A stretch of 7,161 bases of DNA, taken from assembly GCA_030623125.1 (NCBI GenBank), contig JAUXMQ010000055.1:1-7161 (forward strand), in the 5' to 3' direction. The stretch comes from Acidimicrobiia bacterium (GTDB taxonomy: Bacteria > Actinomycetota > Acidimicrobiia > Spongiisociales > ZC4RG35). The translations under genes and the position numbers were made by a program. Every line of letters starts with the position of its first letter. The first letter of the stretch is position 1. The notes under the pieces are model-generated. The model had not been told where the DNA came from. It saw only the letters and a program-made list of their open reading frames with translations, and searched no databases. Of the stretch, positions 1 through 5,377 are shown piece by piece.

Positions 1-30
1 ATCCTGGGGCAACTCGGCAGCTCCTCCTGA
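1..30 (+). CDS. Possible C-terminal tail of an upstream gene (9 codons)
   Basis: The first reading frame runs from the window edge and ends in TGA at 28-30, reading ILGQLGSSS. Eight of its nine sense codons end in G or C, whereas the frame leading into the acyl-CoA dehydrogenase ATG at 38 has a weaker third-position bias across the same bases. This fits the end of an upstream plus-strand gene separated from the next start by seven bases. The tail is too short to identify a product, and the alternative, that the dehydrogenase frame itself extends leftward, cannot be excluded. Confidence 0.25.
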   Translation: MLGQLGSSS

Positions 31-37
31 ATCGAAC

Positions 38-1144
38 ATGGAAGCCCACCACCTGGTTGCTGACTCGGAGCGGCTGGGCCAGGCCCTTGTCCCGATTGCT
101 GAGGGACGATCTCATGGAGGAGTCAATCGAGAGTTGCTCGCGGCCATTGCATCGGCAGGGCTTCTCGATCGGCTATTCGCCGATCATGGGGTATCGGCAT
201 CGGATCTGTGTCGGATTCGCCAGGGTCTCGCCCGGGTGTGCACCGAGGCAGAGACGGCGTTCGCCGTCCAGGGTCTTGGAGGCATCCCCATTCATCTCTC
301 AGAGAACGAGTCAATCAAGGCAAAGTGGATGCCGGCGATCCGCTCCGGGGAAGCAATAGCGGCATTCGCCCTCACCGAGCCTGGGGCCGGCTCAGACGCA
401 GCAAATCTCTCAATGAGCGCCAAGCGTGATGGTGATGGATACCGTCTGAGCGGGGAGAAGACCTACATCTCGAATGCCCCCGACGCAGACGTCGCCACAG
501 TGTTCGCCCGAACCACTGAGGGCGCCGGGCACCGGGGAGTAACTGCGTTCGCAGTGCCGATCTCCCTCGAGGGCATCACAGGAGAATCGATCGAGATGGT
601 CTCGCCTCATGCGTTGGGTCGTTGGATGTTCGATGGTGTCTATGTGCCTGATGACCACGTCCTGGGTGAGGTCGACCAGGGCTTCAAGGTCGCCATGCAA
701 ACCCTGGACTTGTTCCGCCCCAGCGTCGGCGCCTTCGCTCTGGGAATGGCGGAAGCCGCCCTCGGGATAGCAGCGGAGCATGCCGCCGGCCGGGAGGCTT
801 TCGGCACTCCCATCTCAGAGTTTCAGGGGGTGTCCCACCAACTGGCTGACGTTCGAGTGGCAATTGCAGCCTCCGAGCACCTCATCTACTCGGCCGCAGA
901 GACCTACGACTCGGGTGATCGGGAATCCCTCACGGGCAAGTCCGCCATGGCGAAACTCCACGCCACCGAGACCGCACAGAAGGCCGTCGACGTCGCCATT
1001 CAGGTCTTGGGTGCCCGCGGTTTGGAGGCCGACTCGACGCTAGCTCATCTCTACCGTGAAGTGAGGGCCCCTCGAATCTATGAGGGAACGTCAGAGATCC
1101 AGCGCAATATCATCGCCAGGGAACTGTTTCGGGGACGGCTCTAG
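38..1144 (+). CDS. Acyl-CoA dehydrogenase family flavoprotein
   Basis: This is a 368-residue FAD-dependent acyl-CoA dehydrogenase, a family that introduces an alpha-beta double bond into acyl-CoA thioesters and passes electrons to electron-transfer flavoprotein. The first family signature is at residues 111-123 (ALTEPGAGSDAAN). The C-terminal signature runs from about residue 330 (QVLGARG) to YEGTSEIQ at 348-355, and Glu349 aligns with the catalytic base of medium-chain enzymes. The family usually has about 380 residues, so the ATG at 38 gives a slightly short N-terminus. It lacks a Shine-Dalgarno and its frame stays open to the left edge without another start codon, so the true start could lie upstream. 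The segment around residues 222-240 (LDLFRPSVGAFALG) reminds me of dehydrogenases in aminobenzoyl-CoA-type gene clusters. That is recollection rather than a search, so the substrate is unassigned. Its stop interlocks with the convergent CoA-binding gene. Confidence 0.93.
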   Translation: MEAHHLVADSERLGQALVPIAEGRSHGGVNRELLAAIASAGLLDRLFADHGVSASDLCRIRQGLARVCTEAETAFAVQGLGGIPIHLSENESIKAKWMPAIRSGEAIAAFALTEPGAGSDAANLSMSAKRDGDGYRLSGEKTYISNAPDADVATVFARTTEGAGHRGVTAFAVPISLEGITGESIEMVSPHALGRWMFDGVYVPDDHVLGEVDQGFKVAMQTLDLFRPSVGAFALGMAEAALGIAAEHAAGREAFGTPISEFQGVSHQLADVRVAIAASEHLIYSAAETYDSGDRESLTGKSAMAKLHATETAQKAVDVAIQVLGARGLEADSTLAHLYREVRAPRIYEGTSEIQRNIIARELFRGRL

Positions 1145-1539
1145 GCGACTGCGACTCTGGCCCGGACCATCACACATGCCTCGGCCAGCCAATCGAAATC
1201 TCCAGCCTCGAGAACGTCAGCCATCTCCATCGAGAAGGCGCCCGGCTGAATCCAGATGTTGCGAATCCCTTCGTCGGCACAGTCCTCCAGAACACCGATG
1301 CCCCGTTTCGCCGGCACGACGAGAACGACGATCGTCGGCTTCGCGGGAAGATCAGACACCTTGGCCCAACAGTCATCCCCGTCGACTGACTGGCGATAGG
1401 GGTTGACCGCAAACACGGGATATCCCTTGCTCTTGAGGTCGCGGTAGATGATCCCTCCGTACTTGGTGGGGTGATCGGTAGCCCCGACCACGGCCAACGA
1501 GGTACCCGGCTCGGAGAGGAGAGGTGTGAGATCCTTCAT
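1141..1539 (-). CDS. CoA-binding Rossmann-fold protein (YccU-like)
   Basis: This is a 132-residue protein of the stand-alone CoA_binding family (Pfam CoA_binding_2), related to the nucleotide/CoA-binding domain of succinyl-CoA synthetase alpha chains and ADP-forming acyl-CoA synthetases. The Rossmann signature is near the N-terminus (LAVVGATDHPTKYGGI, residues 15-30). It is followed by the second strand (YPVFAVNP, 40-47), a hydrophobic strand ending in VVPAKRG (74-80), the IWIQPGAF loop (95-102) and a C-terminal ACVMV (121-125). The length is normal and complete. No catalytic activity is established for such single-domain members; binding of CoA or an acyl-CoA is inferred from the fold. It is the downstream gene of a pair with the thioesterase, 13 bases after that gene's stop, and is preceded by AGGAG. 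Its stop codon overlaps that of the convergent acyl-CoA dehydrogenase. Confidence 0.9.
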   Translation of the reverse strand: MKDLTPLLSEPGTSLAVVGATDHPTKYGGIIYRDLKSKGYPVFAVNPYRQSVDGDDCWAKVSDLPAKPTIVVLVVPAKRGIGVLEDCADEGIRNIWIQPGAFSMEMADVLEAGDFDWLAEACVMVRARVAVA

Positions 1540-1542
1540 GTT

Positions 1543-1547
1543 CTCCT
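1543..1547 (-). promoter_or_regulatory. Shine-Dalgarno of the CoA-binding gene
   Basis: The minus strand reads AGGAG here, three bases before the ATG whose first base is 1539. This is short spacing but the clearest ribosome site in the window. It lies in the 13-base gap after the thioesterase stop, where a second gene of an operon needs its own initiation signal. It also supports the chosen start. Confidence 0.6.
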
Positions 1548-1552
1548 AAACG

Positions 1553-1963
1553 CTAACCGGAGGTGCCAACATTCCTAGCGGCTGCCTCCCGAAACGACTC
1601 AGGCACCGCGATAGGTCGGAAATCGGCTGGTTTAACGAACACATACACAGCCCTGCCCACAGCAACAGTCAGACCGTCTGATTCGCGACTTGTGTCTACG
1701 AGCACGGTCATCGAGGTTTCGCCAAACCGCTCCACTGCGGCTTCGGTCACGAGTGTGTCGCCGAGTCTGGCGGCGGCCTTGAAATCGATCTCGAGCCTGG
1801 CGGTGACGACGTCGACACCGATGCCACCCAGTTCGGTCCCGCCAAAACCCAACTCTTCGAACCAATCGGTAATGGCATCATCCCAGTAACGGGCATAGTT
1901 GGCGTTGAAGACAATGCCCTGTGGGTCACAGTCCGAGTAGCGAATCTTCTGTGTCGTAGACAT
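1553..1963 (-). CDS. Acyl-CoA thioesterase, YbgC/4-hydroxybenzoyl-CoA thioesterase type
   Basis: This is a 136-residue single hotdog-domain protein that should hydrolyse an acyl- or aroyl-CoA to the free acid plus CoA in the cytoplasm. The N-terminal motif YSDCDPQGIVFNANYARYWDDA (residues 9-30) is the hallmark of the YbgC/4HBT group. Asp13, followed by PQGIVFNANY, matches the catalytic aspartate of that group. The later hotdog strands are visible in LEIDFKAAARLGDTLV (57-72) and AVGRAVYVFVK (101-111). Length is typical and the protein looks complete. The ATG at 1963 has no Shine-Dalgarno; a TAGCGT box lies 7-12 bases upstream, as expected for a leaderless transcript. It is divergent from hutH and heads an operon with the CoA-binding protein. 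Aromatic substrates are possible but not shown by the sequence; short-chain acyl-CoA is equally plausible. Confidence 0.9.
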   Translation of the reverse strand: MSTTQKIRYSDCDPQGIVFNANYARYWDDAITDWFEELGFGGTELGGIGVDVVTARLEIDFKAAARLGDTLVTEAAVERFGETSMTVLVDTSRESDGLTVAVGRAVYVFVKPADFRPIAVPESFREAAARNVGTSG

Positions 1964-1969
1964 CCCGCG

Positions 1970-1975
1970 ACGCTA
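1970..1975 (-). promoter_or_regulatory. Candidate -10 box of the thioesterase operon (leaderless)
   Basis: The minus strand reads TAGCGT, matching the actinobacterial TANNNT pattern. Its last base lies seven bases upstream of the A of the thioesterase ATG, the geometry expected when transcription starts at the start codon. There is no recognisable -35 element, so the call rests on one short motif plus position. Confidence 0.4.
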
Positions 1976-1983
1976 CCGCTAGC

Positions 1984-1989
1984 TACCGT
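1984..1989 (+). promoter_or_regulatory. hutHp: Candidate -10 box of hutHI (near-leaderless)
   Basis: TACCGT fits TANNNT and ends eight bases before the GTG of hutH, implying no leader or one of only a few bases. The gene has no Shine-Dalgarno, which agrees. No -35 element is visible. The box and the four bases or so around it mirror the thioesterase box on the other strand. Confidence 0.35.
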
Positions 1990-1997
1990 CGCGGGCC

Positions 1998-3494
1998 GTG
2001 GAAACAGTCATAGTTGATGGTGGCCCGCTCTCTCCGCAACAGGTTGTCGACGTGGCGTATCGACGCGCCAGATCCAAAGCAGCAGACGACCTCGAAGCTC
2101 GACTTCAACCCGCCCGCGACATCGTTGACGCAGCCGTGGAATCCAACCAGGTGGTCTACGGCGTCACGACGGGGTTCGGAGCTTTAGCGAACACTCATAT
2201 CGGCAGGGAGCAAGGCGAATCTCTTCAGTACAACCTGATCCGCTCCCACGCCACCGGCGTCGGCGACCCCCTTCCCGACGAGCTCGTGAGGGCCATGCTT
2301 CTTCTGAGGGCACGAACTTTGACCCAGGGACATTCAGGTGTGAGCCCGGCGATCGTCGAGAAACTTCTCGAAATGCTGGACCGCGACATTCTTCCCATCG
2401 TCCCCTCCCAGGGTTCGGTGGGAGCATCAGGCGACCTTGCGCCGTTTGCCCATCTCGCCCTTCCCATCATCGGGGAGGGCTGGGTCAAGCTGGGCGACAA
2501 GGTGGTCCCAACCTCCGAATCCGGGCTCGAGCCGGTGAAACTTCAGACGAAAGAGGGTCTATCGCTACTGAACGGGACCGAAGGGATGTCCGCGATGAGT
2601 GCAATCGCCCTTGACCGTGCCCGTCGACTCGTGGAAGCGGCCGATATCGCTGTCGCTCTCACAGTGGAGGCGATGATGGGTAGTGGTCGCCCGTTCATGC
2701 CAGAGGTCCACCAACTACGTCCTCACCCGGGACAGATTCGCTCGGCTCAGCGGATCGCCAACCTCCTCGACGGTTCGTCGATCATGGCCAGTCACACCGA
2801 TGACTTCGAGCATGCCGTCCAGGACGCTTACTCGCTGCGATGCTCACCTCAGGTTCACGGAGCAGTCACCGACACTCTCGACCACATGGAAGCGGTCCTT
2901 GCCCGGGAGATGGGCTCAGTCGTGGACAACCCGATCGTCTTCCCCGAAACGGGAGAGGTGCTTTCTGGGGGAAACTTTCATGGCCAACCGCTCGCCTTCA
3001 TCCTCGACTTCGCCACCATTGCGGTGTCGGAACTGGCGTCGATCTCCGAGAGAAGGACCAACCGAATTCTTGACCCTGTCCGCTCCCGTGGCCTGCCTGC
3101 GTTCCTCGCTGCTGATCCTGGCCTCGACTCGGGGTACATGATCAGCCAGTACGTCCAGGCGGCACTCGTGGCCGAGAACAAAGTCCTTGCCCATCCTGCT
3201 TCGATCGAGTCGATCCCCACCTCCGGAGGGCAGGAGGACCACGTCTCGATGGGTTGGGGCGCCGGGAAGAAACTCCTCGAGGTTCTCGACAACGTCAGAA
3301 GAGTTCTTGCAATCGAGATTCTCTGTGCCGTCCAGGGAATCGACTATCGAGCACCATTGGAAGCGGCTGTTGGAACAGCCCGAATCGCCGGCGTCGTCCG
3401 AGAACACGTACCGTCGTTGACCGGAGACCGATCGCTGTCGAGCGAGATCGAGATCGTGGCCAATCTCATTGCGGACGGATCGCTGACGGCCTGA
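1998..3494 (+). CDS. hutH: Histidine ammonia-lyase (histidase)
   Basis: This cytoplasmic enzyme deaminates L-histidine to trans-urocanate and ammonia, the first step of the Hut pathway. The 498-residue product has the usual family length. The Ala143-Ser144-Gly145 triad in GSVGASGDLAP forms the MIO electrophile. Other family landmarks are VYGVTTGFGA with Tyr54, RSH with Ser83-His84, LLNGTEG with Asn192, DAYSLRCSPQVHG with Tyr278 and Arg281, GGNFHGQP with Phe327, and QEDHVSMG with Glu413. Ser-His at 83-84 is the selectivity pair of histidases; tyrosine and phenylalanine ammonia-lyases differ there. GTG at 1998 is the first start after an in-frame TAG at 1980, and METVIVDGGPLS aligns with normal histidase N-termini. 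Its TGA shares one base with the hutI ATG, so the two are translationally coupled. No regulator gene or HutC-like operator is seen. Confidence 0.97.
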   Translation: METVIVDGGPLSPQQVVDVAYRRARSKAADDLEARLQPARDIVDAAVESNQVVYGVTTGFGALANTHIGREQGESLQYNLIRSHATGVGDPLPDELVRAMLLLRARTLTQGHSGVSPAIVEKLLEMLDRDILPIVPSQGSVGASGDLAPFAHLALPIIGEGWVKLGDKVVPTSESGLEPVKLQTKEGLSLLNGTEGMSAMSAIALDRARRLVEAADIAVALTVEAMMGSGRPFMPEVHQLRPHPGQIRSAQRIANLLDGSSIMASHTDDFEHAVQDAYSLRCSPQVHGAVTDTLDHMEAVLAREMGSVVDNPIVFPETGEVLSGGNFHGQPLAFILDFATIAVSELASISERRTNRILDPVRSRGLPAFLAADPGLDSGYMISQYVQAALVAENKVLAHPASIESIPTSGGQEDHVSMGWGAGKKLLEVLDNVRRVLAIEILCAVQGIDYRAPLEAAVGTARIAGVVREHVPSLTGDRSLSSEIEIVANLIADGSLTA

Positions 3495-4678
3495 TGTCGG
3501 ACTTGTTCATCACGGGGATCGGCCACCTCACCACCAACGTCGGGGACCCGGACGCCGATGCGGTGGTCGTCGTCGATGACGGGATTATCACATACGCCGG
3601 ATCGATGGCTGACGCACCTGATCAGGAGGGGCGGAAAAGGCTGGATGTCTCCGGCAATGCCGTCATACCCGGGTTCGTAGACGCCCACACCCATCTCGTT
3701 TTTGCCGGGGATCGCTCCGATGAGTTCGCCCGACGTCTCGCGGGGGAGTCGTACAGCGATATCGCGGCATCGGGAGGCGGCATCCTCTCCACCGTCGAGG
3801 CGACCCGATCAGCCTCAGAGGAAACGCTCTTTGATCTGGCTGCCCAAAGGGTCTGGACCATGATCCGGGGTGGCACCACCACCGTCGAAATCAAATCCGG
3901 ATATGGGCTCGACCTCGAAACCGAGCTTCGTCTTCTTCGGGTCGCCCGTCGCATCGGCGACGAACTGCCTGTCACCATTCGCACCACTTTCCTTGGTGCC
4001 CATTCGGTTCCGCGTGAGTACCGATCGGATCGGGATGGCTATGTCGAGTTGGTTATCAACGAGATGCTCCCGGCAACAGCGGATCTTGCCGACTTCTGTG
4101 ACGTGTTTGTCGAGGACGGCGTGTTCTCGGTCGACGAGGCCCGAGCCATCTTCGAGGCGGCGAAAGCTCTCGGCTTACCGGCGCGGGTCCACGTCGAGCA
4201 GTTGAGCCATCTCGGTGGCGCAGCTCTCGCTGCCGAGATTGGCGCCTTGTCAGCAGACCATCTCGATCATGTCACTCCCGACGACGCGGCGGCCCTTGCC
4301 GGGGCCGGTGTCACCTGCGTGCTGGTTCCCGGCGCCGCCTACACGTTGGGGACTCCCCAGCCCTCTGGTCGCATGCTCTGGGATGCGGGTTGCACGGTTG
4401 TCCTGGCCACCGACTGCAACCCTGGAACCTCGTACATCGAGACAATGGGACTGGTGATCTCGCTCGGAGTTGTTCAAATGGGCCTCACCGTTGAGGAGGC
4501 GATCTGGGCCGCAACTCGTGGTGGCGCGCTGTCCCTTGGTCTCGAAGATCGAGGACAGATCAAGGAAGGATCACCGGCCGATCTCGTCATTCTCGATGCG
4601 CCATCACCGGCTCACATTCCCTATCGCCCTGCCTCTGATCTCCTCTCGGAGACAATCAAGGATGGTCAGATTCTCTGA
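3494..4678 (+). CDS. hutI: Imidazolonepropionase
   Basis: This enzyme hydrolyses 4-imidazolone-5-propionate to N-formimino-L-glutamate, step 3 of histidine degradation. The 394-residue amidohydrolase-fold protein has all expected landmarks: the metal-binding HxH in VDAHTHLVFAGDR (His65, His67), SGGGILSTVEATR (93-105), TTVEIKSGYGLD (129-140), FLGAHSVPREY (167-176), HVEQLSHLGG (His233, Glu235), SADHLDH (His256) and ATDCNPGT (Asp307). The composite-domain strands at both ends are present (LFITGIG and a C-terminal ADLVILDAP then TIKDGQIL), so it is complete. ATG at 3494 overlaps the hutH stop as TGATG. The frame is open further upstream inside hutH, but that part encodes an arginine-rich non-homologous stretch and is not the N-terminus. 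There is no Shine-Dalgarno; translation probably depends on ribosomes finishing hutH. Downstream lies a hairpin and then an unrelated module, with no hutU or hutG. Confidence 0.96.
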   Translation: MSDLFITGIGHLTTNVGDPDADAVVVVDDGIITYAGSMADAPDQEGRKRLDVSGNAVIPGFVDAHTHLVFAGDRSDEFARRLAGESYSDIAASGGGILSTVEATRSASEETLFDLAAQRVWTMIRGGTTTVEIKSGYGLDLETELRLLRVARRIGDELPVTIRTTFLGAHSVPREYRSDRDGYVELVINEMLPATADLADFCDVFVEDGVFSVDEARAIFEAAKALGLPARVHVEQLSHLGGAALAAEIGALSADHLDHVTPDDAAALAGAGVTCVLVPGAAYTLGTPQPSGRMLWDAGCTVVLATDCNPGTSYIETMGLVISLGVVQMGLTVEEAIWAATRGGALSLGLEDRGQIKEGSPADLVILDAPSPAHIPYRPASDLLSETIKDGQIL

Positions 4679-4683
4679 CCATC
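4661..4683 (+). terminator. Perfect hairpin across the hutI stop codon
   Basis: GATGGTCAGA (4661-4670) and TCTGACCATC (4674-4683) form an uninterrupted 10-bp stem with the three-base loop TTC. The hutI TGA (4676-4678) lies inside the downstream arm. No T-run follows (the next bases are TGGATATCGC), so it is not a classical intrinsic terminator. Hairpins without a U-tract are proposed terminators or 3'-end protectors in actinomycetes. It lies just before the vapBC promoter, a sensible place to end hutHI transcription. Confidence 0.5.
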
Positions 4684-4708
4684 TGGATATCGCATGCTCA
4701 GAGTGCCA

Positions 4709-4737
4709 TTGACATGTGCTGCACATGCTGATATTTA
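4709..4737 (+). promoter_or_regulatory. vapBC promoter (TTGACA, 17-bp spacer, TATTTA)
   Basis: A consensus -35 TTGACA at 4709-4714 is followed after 17 bases by the AT-rich TATTTA at 4732-4737. A start about seven bases downstream would fall at roughly 4744-4746, on or beside the antitoxin ATG at 4746, so the message would be nearly leaderless. The AT-rich dip stands out against the GC-rich surroundings. The -35 and spacing are strong, the -10 is weak. Confidence 0.55.
4713..4727. promoter_or_regulatory. Palindromic operator candidate for the toxin-antitoxin complex
   Basis: CATGTGC (4713-4719) and GCACATG (4721-4727) are exact reverse complements around one base. The palindrome overlaps the end of the -35 and fills much of the promoter spacer, so a bound protein would block RNA polymerase. 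Ribbon-helix-helix antitoxins, alone or with their VapC toxin, typically repress their own operon from such sites. Binding here is inferred from position and symmetry. Confidence 0.6.
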
Positions 4738-4745
4738 TTGAAGAC

Positions 4746-4976
4746 ATGTCCAAGATGGTGCAGATTCGAAACATGCCGGATGACGTACACCGACGTCTCA
4801 AGTCCAAGGCAGCAGCCGAGGGAATCTCCCTTTCGGAGTTTCTTCTGCGGATCGTGACAAGAGAAACCGAGGGACTCAGTCCCAAAGAGGTCCTCGAGCG
4901 GGCCAGGCTACGAGGCCCCGTCAAGCCCGGGCCGTCACCCGAGGAGATGATCAGAGAGCTACGGGACAGTCTTTGA
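4746..4976 (+). CDS. vapB: VapB/FitA-like ribbon-helix-helix antitoxin
   Basis: This 76-residue protein is a predicted antitoxin that binds DNA through an N-terminal ribbon-helix-helix and neutralises its partner toxin through the C-terminal tail. The DNA-binding part is MVQIRNMPDDVHRRLKSKA (residues 4-22), a beta strand then the first helix, followed by AEGISLSEFLLRIVTRE (24-40). The tail is charged and proline-rich (GPVKPGPSPEEMIRELRDSL), as expected for a segment that folds on the toxin. ATG at 4746 gives the MSKMVQIRN start common in this family. The GTG at 4716 is rejected because it sits inside the promoter palindrome, and an ATG at 4755 is a weaker alternative. Its TGA overlaps the TTG of the toxin gene by four bases. 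It is likely autoregulated through the palindrome just upstream. Confidence 0.87.
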   Translation: MSKMVQIRNMPDDVHRRLKSKAAAEGISLSEFLLRIVTRETEGLSPKEVLERARLRGPVKPGPSPEEMIRELRDSL

Positions 4977-5371
4977 TAATCGTTGATGCCTCTGCCTTGA
5001 TCCCATTACTGATGGAATACCAGGAGGAATCAGACGACATCGAAGAAGCAATGCAACGGATGGGATGGGAACCGCTGGGAGCACCACACCTGATCGACCT
5101 CGAAGTGGCCCACACTGTGCGCCGGCTATTGAGAGCGGAAAGAATCAACGAGAGGGTCGCTTCCGGTGCTCTTTCAGGCATCATGGAGATGAGACTCAGC
5201 CGCTTCCCCCACGATCTCCTTCTCCCCCGAATCTGGCAGCTTCGCCATATTCTCTCTGCCTACGACGCCGCATACCTTGCCCTCGCCGAAACTCTTGAGG
5301 TACCCCTGGTGACCAGGGACCATGCCATGGCCATATCTCAAACCACAGCCGAAGTAGTCGTCATCGCCTGA
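4973..5371 (+). CDS. vapC: VapC-family PIN-domain ribonuclease toxin
   Basis: This is a 132-residue PIN-domain protein, predicted to be a Mg2+-dependent endoribonuclease that cuts structured RNAs such as tRNA or rRNA and slows translation when free of antitoxin. The four acidic active-site positions are present: Asp5 in IIVDASAL, Glu44 in LIDLEVAH, Asp98 in SAYDAAYLALAE, and Asp116 in LVTRDHAM. The length is typical and nothing looks degraded, so it should be active. The start is a TTG at 4973, overlapping the antitoxin stop as TTGA. Any later start would lose Asp5, so the rare codon is well supported. The overlap and weak start should couple toxin synthesis to antitoxin translation. The RNA target cannot be read from the sequence. 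Confidence 0.93.
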   Translation: MIIVDASALIPLLMEYQEESDDIEEAMQRMGWEPLGAPHLIDLEVAHTVRRLLRAERINERVASGALSGIMEMRLSRFPHDLLLPRIWQLRHILSAYDAAYLALAETLEVPLVTRDHAMAISQTTAEVVVIA

Positions 5372-5377
5372 GCGGGG

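Larger units (their letters stand above)
1964..1995. repeat. Inverted repeat filling the divergent intergenic gap
   Basis: The arms CCCGCGACG (1964-1972) and CGTCGCGGG (1987-1995) are perfect reverse complements of nine bases. Allowing one mismatch they extend to twelve-base arms (1964-1975 and 1984-1995) around an eight-base spacer. The repeat occupies nearly all of the 34 bases between the thioesterase ATG and the hutH GTG and overlaps the candidate -10 boxes of both genes. A GCTACCG direct repeat (1972-1978 and 1982-1988) lies within it. It could be an operator for a dimeric regulator, or simply reflect two similar promoters placed back to back. The symmetry is observed; the function is inferred. 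Confidence 0.8.

Noticed and set aside
1964..1997. HutC-type operator upstream of hutH
   Set aside because: The dyad does not resemble the TGTATAGACA-like HutC sites I know, and no GntR-type regulator gene is present in the window.
2916..3407. Open frame of 163 codons antisense to hutH
   Set aside because: The opposite strand carries conserved histidase motifs throughout, and the antisense product resembles nothing known.
3254..3493. In-frame leftward extension of hutI inside hutH
   Set aside because: It encodes an arginine-rich stretch unlike any imidazolonepropionase N-terminus, and the ATG at 3494 overlapping the hutH stop gives a normal-length, well-aligned protein.
1998..3494. Tyrosine or phenylalanine ammonia-lyase instead of histidase
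   Set aside because: The selectivity pair is Ser83-His84 as in histidases, and the gene is coupled to hutI.
4716..4745. GTG at 4716 as the antitoxin start
   Set aside because: It lies inside the palindrome and upstream of the candidate -10, so it would not be on the predicted transcript; MSKMVQIRN from 4746 matches the family better.
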